NCBI GenBank assembly: GCA_034440275.1
Contig: JAWXBS010000051.1
Span: 1 to 12,241 of the forward strand
DNA length: 12,241 nucleotides
Source: VFBF01 sp034440275
GTDB lineage: Bacteria; Pseudomonadota; Alphaproteobacteria; Caulobacterales; Aquidulcibacteraceae
Reading direction: 5' to 3'
The notes under the pieces were generated by a model. The model was not told where the DNA came from. It saw only the letters and a program-made list of their open reading frames with translations, and did no database searches. The position numbers and the translations under genes are program-made. Positions 4,641 to 12,056 of this stretch are shown piece after piece (position 1 is the stretch's first letter; every line of letters begins with the position of its first letter).

Positions 4641-7600
4641 GTGAAGGCGGCGGTGCAGATCCGCGCGAAGGGCCCGTCGATCGCGGGCAAGCTGCAGGCG
4701 CTCGTGCTTGCGGCGGTCGTCGCCGCGACTGCGACTGTCGGCGGGCTGTCGCTCTGGACGGAACTCTCCCGTTACGCCGACGCCAAGCGCGAGGCGCTTT
4801 TGTCCACCGCGCAGGTTTTTTCTTCCGTCGTCTCGAAGTCCGTGGCGACCGCCGACCGGCAGGGCGCCAACACCGTTCTGCGCGGCGTCGCCCGCATGCC
4901 GGAGATCGCCTACGCCCGCGTGGAGGACGCCAACGGCGCCATCTTCGCGGAAATCGGCAGCGGCGTGCGTCTGGACTCCGATGTGCGACTTGAGGGGGGC
5001 AAGGCCGACCTCGGGATCGGCGCGCTGCTCGCCACGCGCACCATCGAGACCTCCACTCCGATCATGCAGGGGGGGCGAGAAGTCGGTCGCTTCGTGCTGA
5101 TCGCCCGTGCGACCGATCTCAAGGATCGGGTCATGGGCATTCTGGTCCGATCGCTTCTGGCCTGCGTGATCGCCTTGACCATCGGCCTGATCATCGCCTC
5201 GCGCCTGCAGAAGGCGATCACCGGCCCGATCGCGCGTCTGGACGCGGCGGTGGCGCGCATTCGTGAATCGCAATCGTTCGACGCGCCGGTGGAAGCCACC
5301 AGCAACGACGAGGTCGGCCGTCTCGTCGAAGGCTTCAACGCGATGCTCGGCGAAATCCGCGCGCGCGACGGGCGGATCGAAGCGCATCTGAAAGGTCTTG
5401 AACGCGAGGTCGATGCGCGTACGAAGGATCTCCGCGTGGCGCGCGACTCGGCGGAGCATGCCAACCGCGCCAAGTCCGACTTCCTCGCCACCATGAGCCA
5501 TGAAATCCGCACGCCGATGAACGGCGTGCTGGTGATGGCGGAGCTGCTGGCGGGCGCCAATCTTGGCGAGAAGCCGCGTCGTTACGCCGACGTCATCGTG
5601 CGTTCGGGCAAGAACCTGCTTTCGATCATCAACGACCTGCTCGACTTTTCGAAGATCGAGGCCGGCAAACTCGAACTCGAAGCCACGCGCGTCGATCTCG
5701 GCGAGATCATCGACCAGACGGCCTCGCTGTTCTGGGAACGCGCGCGTGGGAAGGGGCTCGATTTCGCGGCCTATATCGCGCCGGACACGCCGCGCTTCGT
5801 CATCGGCGATCCGGTGCGCCTCAGCCAGATCGTCACGAACCTCGTCACCAACGCGCTCAAGTTTACCGAGACCGGCTATGTGCTCGTCACCGTCGCGAGC
5901 GATCCGAAGCGGCAGGGCGTCATTCGCATCGCCGTGCGTGACACCGGCATCGGCATTCCGAAGGACAAGCTCGCGGGCGTCTTCACTGCGTTCACGCAGG
6001 CCGACCAGACGACCACCCGCAAGTTCGGCGGCACGGGGCTCGGTCTCACGATCTGCCGGCGTCTCGCGCAGGCCATGGGCGGCGACATCGGCGTGGCGAG
6101 CGAGGTGGGCAAGGGCTCGACGTTTGCGGCGGACCTGCCGCTGCGCGCGGCTGACGAAGAGAATGTGTGGCCGCAGTTCAGCGCCCCGCAGACCGCCGTC
6201 GTCGACTGCGCGCTACCGGCGACGCGACGGGTGTTGACACAGTATCTGCGTGCGGCCGGCTACGAGATCGCGCCCGAGAACGACGCGAAGTGCGCCGCAA
6301 ATTTGCTGATCGCGGATCCCGATCGCTTTCGTCAGCATCCACGCCGTCAGGGCGCGCAACGCGTGGTGCTCCGCGCGCTCGGCGATTCCACGGCCGATCA
6401 TCTTCTGGAGGCGCGCGATGCAGACGCCGCGCTCGATCTGCCGTTGCTGCGCGCAGATGTGGAAGCCTTGCTGTGGGAACTGATTTCGGGCGGCGTGCGT
6501 CAGCAGCGCGCGCGGAGCACGCAGGCGACGACGCAGGCCCAGTTCAAGCATCGCCTCGTGCTCGTGGTCGATGACAACGCGGTCAACCGCGAGGTCGCCA
6601 TCGAGTCGCTGTCACGCTTTGGCGTCGCGGCGGAGACGGCGGAGAACGGCCGCATCGCCGTGGAGATGGCGACGGCGCGGCTTTACGATCTCGTGTTGAT
6701 GGACGGCAGCATGCCGGAGATGGATGGTTTTCAGGCCACCGCTGGCATTCGCGCACATGAAGCCGGCAAGGGTGCGCGTCGCACGCCGATCGTGGCGCTC
6801 ACCGCCGATGTCCTCGGCGCCTCTGCGGATGCATGGCGTGATGCGGGAACCGACGGCGTGCTGCACAAGCCCTTCACGATCGCCGCGCTCGGCGCGCATC
6901 TGGAGACGCACTTCGGCCCGCCGGATGAAGTGGTTGTCTCGGAAAGCCCGTTGCAATCAGATGCAGACGAGTCAGATTCAGCGAGCGGGTTCGAGCACCT
7001 CGATGCGCTGGGCGCGCCGGACTTCGTGCAGCGCGTCGTGGGCCTCTATCTGGATCAGGCGCCGAAGCGTCTGTCGGAGCTCATCGCCGCCGTGCGCGAC
7101 GACGATCAGGACGCTGCGGCGCGCGCGGCGCACGCCATCAAGTCCATGAGTCTCAGTCTCGGGGCGCAGGACGTCGCCGATCTCGCCGGTCAGGCAGAAC
7201 GGCGCGTGCGCATCGACGGCGCTGCGATCACGGATGTGGACGTCGCCGCCGTCGCGGATGCGCTGGAGGAAACGACGGCGACGCTGGCGCGCAAGATCGG
7301 TCGTGGCGCGTCGCCCGCGCCGGTTCCGGGAGGTCGGACGGGTATCGCAGGCGAACTCGAAGCGGCGATCCGCGCGGGGCAGCTCGCGATGCACTATCAG
7401 CCGATCTTCGACCGCACCGGGCAGGGCCTGATGGGTTTTGAAGGTCTCGTGCGGTGGTCGCGCGACAACGGTGTTCCTATTGGCGCGCAGGACATGGTGC
7501 GTGTGGCGGAAGACTCCGGTCTCATCGCGCTACTCGGTGACTGGGCGGTCGATCGCGCAGCGCAGGATGCGCGTGACTGGCATGGCGTGTTCGTTTCGGT

Positions 7601-8099
7601 GAACGCCTCGCCGACGCAACTGCACGATCCGGGCTTTGACGCCCGCGTGTTCGCGACCCTGGAAAAGCGCGGCATGGATCCTAAGCGCTTCGTCATCGAG
7701 ATCACCGAACAAGCGACGCTGGAGGCCGATCCCGAAGTCATCGATCTCATCAAGCGCCTGCGCGCCGGCGGCATCCAGATCGCGCTCGATGATTTCGGCA
7801 CGGGCTATTCCTCGCTCACGCACCTGCGCCGCTTCCCGATCGACAAGGTCAAGATCGACAAGAGCTTCGTCACCGACCTCGGCGCGGGGCTTGAGGGCGC
7901 CACCATCATTCACGCGGTCGTGTCCATCGGGCGCACGCTTGGCTTCCAGATGGTGGCCGAGGGCGTGGAGACCGTTGAGCAGCACGCCTTCCTGCGCGCG
8001 GCAGGCGTGCACGCGCTGCAAGGATGGCTCTTCGGCAAGGCCATGCCGGCGGCGGAAGCGTCGGCGCTTGTGGTGCGCCATTCGGTGGGCGTGGCCTGA
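4641..8099 (+). CDS. Membrane hybrid histidine kinase fused to HPt and EAL phosphodiesterase
   Basis: 1152 residues from the GTG at 4641. Order: membrane helix (17-39); extracytoplasmic CHASE8-like sensor (about 40-165); second helix (165-187); HAMP (188-241); HisKA with H287 in MSHEIRTP; HATPase_c with N404, DTGIG (434-438) and GGTGLG (463-468); a degenerate receiver (514-619) lacking the acidic pair and lysine; a full receiver with D644/D645, phosphoacceptor D688, T721 and K743; HPt with H831 in HAIKSMS; a Pro/Gly linker; and an EAL domain (905-1150). The EAL domain keeps E934 (as EGL), N988, E1020, D1050/D1051 in DDFGTGYSSL, K1071, E1107 and Q1127, the set used for metal binding and catalysis, so it should hydrolyse c-di-GMP. 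No GGDEF is present. This is a BarA-like relay ending in its own phosphodiesterase. Divergent from the receiver-kinase; a transporter gene follows 82 bp later. Domain calls are firm; the signal sensed is unknown. Confidence 0.95.
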   Translation: MKAAVQIRAKGPSIAGKLQALVLAAVVAATATVGGLSLWTELSRYADAKREALLSTAQVFSSVVSKSVATADRQGANTVLRGVARMPEIAYARVEDANGAIFAEIGSGVRLDSDVRLEGGKADLGIGALLATRTIETSTPIMQGGREVGRFVLIARATDLKDRVMGILVRSLLACVIALTIGLIIASRLQKAITGPIARLDAAVARIRESQSFDAPVEATSNDEVGRLVEGFNAMLGEIRARDGRIEAHLKGLEREVDARTKDLRVARDSAEHANRAKSDFLATMSHEIRTPMNGVLVMAELLAGANLGEKPRRYADVIVRSGKNLLSIINDLLDFSKIEAGKLELEATRVDLGEIIDQTASLFWERARGKGLDFAAYIAPDTPRFVIGDPVRLSQIVTNLVTNALKFTETGYVLVTVASDPKRQGVIRIAVRDTGIGIPKDKLAGVFTAFTQADQTTTRKFGGTGLGLTICRRLAQAMGGDIGVASEVGKGSTFAADLPLRAADEENVWPQFSAPQTAVVDCALPATRRVLTQYLRAAGYEIAPENDAKCAANLLIADPDRFRQHPRRQGAQRVVLRALGDSTADHLLEARDADAALDLPLLRADVEALLWELISGGVRQQRARSTQATTQAQFKHRLVLVVDDNAVNREVAIESLSRFGVAAETAENGRIAVEMATARLYDLVLMDGSMPEMDGFQATAGIRAHEAGKGARRTPIVALTADVLGASADAWRDAGTDGVLHKPFTIAALGAHLETHFGPPDEVVVSESPLQSDADESDSASGFEHLDALGAPDFVQRVVGLYLDQAPKRLSELIAAVRDDDQDAAARAAHAIKSMSLSLGAQDVADLAGQAERRVRIDGAAITDVDVAAVADALEETTATLARKIGRGASPAPVPGGRTGIAGELEAAIRAGQLAMHYQPIFDRTGQGLMGFEGLVRWSRDNGVPIGAQDMVRVAEDSGLIALLGDWAVDRAAQDARDWHGVFVSVNASPTQLHDPGFDARVFATLEKRGMDPKRFVIEITEQATLEADPEVIDLIKRLRAGGIQIALDDFGTGYSSLTHLRRFPIDKVKIDKSFVTDLGAGLEGATIIHAVVSIGRTLGFQMVAEGVETVEQHAFLRAAGVHALQGWLFGKAMPAAEASALVVRHSVGVA

Positions 8100-8181
8100 A
8101 AAGCGGACTTGGCGCGAGGCCGCTTGCGCCGCCGCCCGGAGCATGCTTCCGGTCGCCCACAAGAACGCGCGGGGAAAAAGC

Positions 8182-9846
8182 ATGAGCACGGCGACGACTT
8201 CGGAGGCGGAGGCCATACCGCCGCAGAAACTGCGTCTCGTGGTGGCGGCGTCGGCCGCGGGCACCATCTTCGAGTGGTACGACTTCTTCATCTACGGCGC
8301 ACTCGCTTCGATCATGGCGCGCCACTTCTTCGCCACGCTGCCGGATGCGCAGGCGCTGATCTTCTCGCTGCTGACGTTCTCCGTCGGCCTCATCGTGCGC
8401 CCGATCGGCGCGCTGGTGTTCGGCAAGATAGGCGACAGCAGCGGCCGCAAGGGCGCCTTCCTCGTCACCATCGTGATCATGGGCGCAGCAACCGTCGCCA
8501 TCGGTCTGTTGCCGACGGCGGCGCAGATCGGTCCGTGGGCCGCCGTGCTGCTCATCGCTTGCCGCATTCTGCAGGGCTTTGCGCTCGGCGGAGAATACGG
8601 CGGCGCCGCCATCTACGTGAGCGAGCACGCGCCGCAGAACCACCGTGGCGCGGCGACGGCGCTCATTCAGGCATCGGCGTCCATTGGTCTCGTCGGTGCG
8701 CTCGGCGTCATTCTGCTGACGCGCAACATCATGGGCGAAGACGCGTTCCGCGAGTGGGGCTGGCGGATTCCGTTCCTCTTGTCGGCGGTGCTGCTGGCGA
8801 TCTCGATCTGGATCCGCATGCAGCTGGAAGAAAGCCCGGCGTTCCAGAAGCTGAAGAACGAAGGCAAGACTTCCAAGCGCGCCTACGCGGAAAGCTTCCT
8901 CGAATGGCGCAATCTCAAGATCGTCCTGCTGGCGCTGTTCGGCCTGATGATGGCGCAGGGCGTGGGCTGGTACACGGCCAATTTCTACACACAGATCTTC
9001 ATGGAACGCATCCTGCGCGTGGATCAGCCGATCGTGAACATGGTGATGATCACCGTGGTGCTCATTTCCGCGCCGCTCTACATCTTCTTCGCCTGGATCT
9101 CCGACAAGATCGGGCGTCGGCCCGTCATGCTGTTCGGCATGGTGCTGATGGCGCTGATGTATTTTCCGGGTTTCCACTTGATCACGCGCGCGGCCAATCC
9201 GGCGCTGGCGACGGCTTCGGTCTCGGTCCCAGTGACGATCGCGGTCGACCCCGCCGACTGCAGTTTCATGCTCGATCTCACGGGCGGGGCGCACCAGTTC
9301 GCGAGTTCCTGCGACATCGCCCGTTCCGCACTCTCCGACGCGGGCGTCAGCTATGAGCTGCGGGACGCACCCGCCGGCGCCACGGCGGCAGTCTCGGTCG
9401 GGCAAACCCGCATCGAGAGCGTCAATGCCGAGGAAGGTACTGCTGCCGAGGTGAAGGCCGCGCGCGCGGCATTCGCGGCGTCCTTGCAGCCCAGTCTCGT
9501 CGCGGCCGGCTATCCGGCGAAGGCCGATCCCGCGGGGATCAACTTCCCGCTTCTGATCGGCGTCATGGTGGTCTTCATCATCGCCGCCACCGCCCTCTAC
9601 GGACCGCAGGCGGCCGCACTCGTGGAACTGTTCCCGACACGCATCCGCTACACGGCGTTCTCGCTGCCCTACAATATCGGCACAGGTTGGTTCGGCGGGT
9701 TAGCGCCGGTGACGGCGTTGGCCATCGTGACGGCGACGGGGAATATTTTCGCGGGCCTGTGGTTCCCGTTCGTGGTGACCGCGCTCGCGGCGGTGATCTT
9801 CCTCTTCCTGTGGCCGGAGACGAAGGACCGCGACATCAACGCGTGA
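8182..9846 (+). CDS. MHS-family MFS symporter with a large extracytoplasmic insert
   Basis: 554 residues from the ATG at 8182 (GGGGA six bases upstream). Earlier in-frame codons overlap the kinase gene and encode Arg-rich nonsense. Family marks: the N-terminal FEWYDFFIYG (30-39); motif A GKIGDSSGRK (81-90) and its second-half copy SDKIGRRP (307-314); RILQGFALGGEYGGA (128-142); and WGWRIPFLLS (192-201). Members of this metabolite:H+ symporter family carry organic acids, osmolytes or shikimate across the inner membrane; the substrate cannot be told here. It is about 115 residues longer than ProP/KgtP-type proteins. The extra part (about 335-455) lies between the ninth and tenth helices, on the periplasmic side, with two cysteines (360, 377) and an Ala-rich helical end. 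Same strand as the hybrid kinase, 82 bp downstream, so cotranscription is possible. Confidence 0.92.
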   Translation: MSTATTSEAEAIPPQKLRLVVAASAAGTIFEWYDFFIYGALASIMARHFFATLPDAQALIFSLLTFSVGLIVRPIGALVFGKIGDSSGRKGAFLVTIVIMGAATVAIGLLPTAAQIGPWAAVLLIACRILQGFALGGEYGGAAIYVSEHAPQNHRGAATALIQASASIGLVGALGVILLTRNIMGEDAFREWGWRIPFLLSAVLLAISIWIRMQLEESPAFQKLKNEGKTSKRAYAESFLEWRNLKIVLLALFGLMMAQGVGWYTANFYTQIFMERILRVDQPIVNMVMITVVLISAPLYIFFAWISDKIGRRPVMLFGMVLMALMYFPGFHLITRAANPALATASVSVPVTIAVDPADCSFMLDLTGGAHQFASSCDIARSALSDAGVSYELRDAPAGATAAVSVGQTRIESVNAEEGTAAEVKAARAAFAASLQPSLVAAGYPAKADPAGINFPLLIGVMVVFIIAATALYGPQAAALVELFPTRIRYTAFSLPYNIGTGWFGGLAPVTALAIVTATGNIFAGLWFPFVVTALAAVIFLFLWPETKDRDINA

Positions 9847-9949
9847 TCGGGCGCCGGCAAACGGGGCGCCGCCCGCATTAACTCCCGGTTGCGGCGCCGC
9901 TTGGCGTTGTGCGCGCGCCGACACCGGGGTAGGGACGACGTTCGCTCTG
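9847..9949 (+). promoter_or_regulatory. Intergenic region with GGCGCC palindromes, possible weak terminator
   Basis: GGCGCC occurs at 9850-9855, 9865-9870 and within the 10-bp palindrome GCGGCGCCGC (9891-9900). The first two copies can pair around a 9-base loop just after the transporter stop codon. No T-run follows, so termination would be Rho-dependent or weak. AGGGA at 9931-9935 is the nearest Shine-Dalgarno-like run to the next gene but lies 14 bases from its ATG. No promoter boxes are convincing. Confidence 0.3.
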
Positions 9950-11056
9950 ATGGATGTCCCGATGATCGCGTTCGCCGCGGCCGCTTCGCCCAGCATACTC
10001 AGGCCCATGGCGCGCCAGGCCGAAGAGGCTTTCTGGGCGTACCCGCATGTTTTCATGGGCTTCCTGTCCGTCGGCCTCGCCGCGCTGCTGATTTCGGCGT
10101 TCTGGATGCTGCGCGGCGCCGGCAAGGCGACGTCCGCCACCCGTCAAGCGCTGCGCGCGCAAGGGCTGAAGCGGCAGAAGGATCACCGCGCCCTGATTCT
10201 CGTCGGCAACATCGACGGCAGCACCCGCCTGCGCGAGCAGCTGATGGCCGCCATCGAGACGAGCTTCGGCGCCTTCGCCTTCTCCGCCCCCGTTCAGGTC
10301 GAGCCATTCCCGGTGAAGCTGAAGGTCGCGGGCGTCCGCGCCCATCCCGAGCGCATCCGGCGAATCGGCGTGCAGGCCGCAGACGTGCTGGAGCGGTCGG
10401 CCGGAGATGTCATCGTCTGGGGGCGCCGTGGCGTAGGCGACAAGGTCGAGCTCAAGTTCGTCGCGTCGACCAACCACGGGCGTGTGCCGGAAACGCACAC
10501 GCTGGAGTTCAAGCTCCGCAAGGGCCACATGGAATCGGGCGTGGAGGAGGCGATCGCCTACGCCTGTGCGCGCCGTGCGCGCCCGGTGCTGAACCGCCCG
10601 CAGGATTACAAGCCCGAGAAGCTCCAGGCCATCGTGGAAGCGCTCGACAAGCTCGTCCAGGACCCGCCCGAGACGCTGAGCGACATCGCCCAGCTCGAGA
10701 TCCTCGGCGACTTCGCCTCCGGCGCCCTGTCGCTCGGCGAGCGGGGCGGCGGCACACACTGGCTGGAAAAGTCCCTCGATGCGCGCCGGCTCTATCTCGA
10801 AAAGGTGGACCGCGATCTCGATCCCGGCGCCTGGGGCTCGGCGCAGCAGGAAGTCGGTCGCGCGCTCGCCGCGCTCGGCGAACGCGAAGGCGCCCGCGAC
10901 AAGCTGGAAGAGGCCGTCAGCGTCCTCAAGATGTCGCTCGATGCGCTCCGCGCCGCCGACAGCCTGCAGGCCGCCGAAGTCGGCATGCGCGCGCTCCAGC
11001 GCGCCGAACAGACGCTCGCCCAGCGCCGCCGCATCGGGTTGAAGTGGCCGGCTTAG
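9950..11056 (+). CDS. Membrane-anchored protein of unknown function with helical, TPR-like C-terminus
   Basis: 368 residues. One membrane helix near the N-terminus (about 35-53, HVFMGFLSVGLAALLISAF) is followed by a basic stretch (GKATSATRQALRAQGLKRQK), so the bulk should be cytoplasmic. A folded core (about 80-190) starts with a hydrophobic strand and DGS (ALILVGNIDGS) and includes RIGVQAADVLERSAGDVIVWGRR (138-160) and a strand-rich part ending in THTLEFKLRKG. The rest (195-360) is helical, with a segment about 274-330 resembling one or two tetratricopeptide repeats. Composition supports this frame over the overlapping Arg-rich one (9889-11070). The Shine-Dalgarno is poor for the ATG at 9950; the in-frame ATG at 9962 is an alternative. 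It converges on the YjbR-like gene with a 4-bp overlap of stop codons. I do not recognise the family, and no catalytic motif is evident. Confidence 0.75.
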   Translation: MDVPMIAFAAAASPSILRPMARQAEEAFWAYPHVFMGFLSVGLAALLISAFWMLRGAGKATSATRQALRAQGLKRQKDHRALILVGNIDGSTRLREQLMAAIETSFGAFAFSAPVQVEPFPVKLKVAGVRAHPERIRRIGVQAADVLERSAGDVIVWGRRGVGDKVELKFVASTNHGRVPETHTLEFKLRKGHMESGVEEAIAYACARRARPVLNRPQDYKPEKLQAIVEALDKLVQDPPETLSDIAQLEILGDFASGALSLGERGGGTHWLEKSLDARRLYLEKVDRDLDPGAWGSAQQEVGRALAALGEREGARDKLEEAVSVLKMSLDALRAADSLQAAEVGMRALQRAEQTLAQRRRIGLKWPA

Positions 11057-11394
11057 ACTGTCGGCCGTAGCTTCTTCGGCAGCTTTTCCACGATGATGCG
11101 GTGCGCCTCAGCGAGGCGTTCGCGCAGTTCGCCGTCGTCCATGGACTTCAGCGTCGTGAGCTGCACCCACTTGGCGCGCGCAAGATAGGGCGCCGGGATG
11201 ATGCCCTCGCGCTCGATGAGCATTTCGTAGGCCAGGTCGCCCACCTTGAACGACAGACTCGGCGCCTTGCCGCCGCCCATCGCCGCAAACATCTTGCCGC
11301 CCACCTTGTAGACGGGATGGTCGTCACCCCACGGGAACGACACCGCCGCGCCCGGCAGCGCGAGCGCGGCCTTCTCCACCGCCTTCGGCGTCAC
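11053..11394 (-). CDS. MmcQ/YjbR family protein
   Basis: 113 residues from the GTG at 11394. The frame stays open to an ATG at 11448, but those 18 codons lie inside msrA and read as Arg/His-rich shadow; the GTG also gives the normal family length. Typical marks: the N-terminal helix ending in LPGA, FPWGDDHPVYKVGGKMFA (19-36), a strand with SLSFKV, the YLARAKWVQL stretch that precedes the last helices, and a closing KLPKKLR. The family has the CyaY-like fold found in DNA-binding-like proteins of unknown role. Its GTG overlaps the msrA stop as GTGA, implying translational coupling. Its TAA overlaps the TAG of the convergent gene by 4 bp. The family call is good; the biochemical role is unknown. 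Confidence 0.88.
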   Translation of the reverse strand: MTPKAVEKAALALPGAAVSFPWGDDHPVYKVGGKMFAAMGGGKAPSLSFKVGDLAYEMLIEREGIIPAPYLARAKWVQLTTLKSMDDGELRERLAEAHRIIVEKLPKKLRPTV

Positions 11395-12044
11395 GCGTCC
11401 ACGCCGACACCGATGGGGCAGGTCACGCCCGTGCCGCCGATGCCGCAATAACCCGCCGGGTTCTTGGCGAGGTACTGCTGGTGATAGTCCTCGGCGTAGT
11501 AGAACGGCTGGTCGGCGCGCACTTCCGTGGTGATGGCGCCGAAGCCCTTGGCTTTCAGCGCGGCGTTGTAGGACGCGAGCGCCGCCTCCACGACCGCCGA
11601 CTGCGCGGGATTGGCGGTGTAGATCGCCGAACGGTATTGCGTGCCGACATCATTGCCCTGGCGCATGCCCTGCGTGGGGTCGTGCGCCTCGAAGAAGACC
11701 TTCAGCAGCGCGGCGAGCGACACTTCCTTCGGGTCGAATACGACGCGCACAACTTCCGTGTGCCCCGTGCGCCCGGAGCAGACCTCTTCGTAGGTCGGGT
11801 TCGGCGTCAGGCCGCCCGCATAGCCCACCGCCGTCGTCCACACGCCCGGCGTTTTCCAGAACACGCGCTCGGCCCCCCAGAAGCAGCCCAGCGCCACCAC
11901 AATGTCCTCCATCCCGTCGGGGAATGGTGGCGCAATCGGGCGGCCGTTGACGAAATGTCGGTTCTCGAACGCAACCGCCCGGTCGCGCCCCGGCAGCGCC
12001 TCGGCGGCTGTCGGCAGATCGAGCTTCTTCTTAGCAAGGAACAT
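11391..12044 (-). CDS. msrA: Peptide methionine (S)-S-oxide reductase MsrA
   Basis: 217 residues. It reduces the S form of methionine sulfoxide in proteins and free methionine, with thioredoxin as usual reductant. The catalytic C54 sits in GCFWG; E97 (in GHTEVV) and D122 (in AHDPTQGMRQGNDVGTQYR) complete the active site. C89 in EVCSGRTGH and the recycling pair C200 and C209 (YCGIGGTGVTC) match the three-cysteine mechanism of the E. coli enzyme; the spacing of the last pair is one residue longer. The N-terminal extension (ALPGRDRAV, NGRPIAPPFPDGME) also follows the E. coli-type long form. The ATG at 12044 is chosen over the in-frame ATG at 12173 because GGAGGT lies six bases upstream and homology begins there. 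No signal peptide, so cytoplasmic. It is first in a two-gene unit with the YjbR-like gene. Confidence 0.97.
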   Translation of the reverse strand: MFLAKKKLDLPTAAEALPGRDRAVAFENRHFVNGRPIAPPFPDGMEDIVVALGCFWGAERVFWKTPGVWTTAVGYAGGLTPNPTYEEVCSGRTGHTEVVRVVFDPKEVSLAALLKVFFEAHDPTQGMRQGNDVGTQYRSAIYTANPAQSAVVEAALASYNAALKAKGFGAITTEVRADQPFYYAEDYHQQYLAKNPAGYCGIGGTGVTCPIGVGVDA

Positions 12045-12050
12045 GGGGAA

Positions 12051-12056
12051 ACCTCC
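12051..12056 (-). promoter_or_regulatory. Ribosome binding site of msrA
   Basis: GGAGGT on the minus strand, six bases before the ATG at 12044. It settles the start against the longer in-frame reading that begins at 12173. Confidence 0.8.

Noticed and set aside
3662..4993. 443-codon plus-strand frame crossing from the receiver-kinase into the hybrid kinase
   Set aside because: It spans the divergent control region and reads His/Arg/Gly-rich nonsense in both genes.
8101..8125. AAGCGG/CCGCTT inverted repeat after the hybrid kinase stop
   Set aside because: Only six pairs around a 13-base loop and no T-run; too weak to call a terminator.
7906..9405. 499-codon open frame on the minus strand across the kinase and transporter genes
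   Set aside because: Its product is dominated by Arg, His and Asp without any domain pattern, and it lies opposite two genes with strong family motifs. It is a GC-bias shadow.
9889..11070. 393-codon plus-strand frame overlapping the unknown membrane protein
   Set aside because: Arg/Gly/Pro-rich with no hydrophobic core. The 9950-11056 frame has a membrane helix and normal composition.
11395..11448. 18-residue extension of the YjbR-like protein
   Set aside because: Arg/His-rich and wholly inside msrA; the GTG at 11394 gives the family's normal length and a GTGA overlap.
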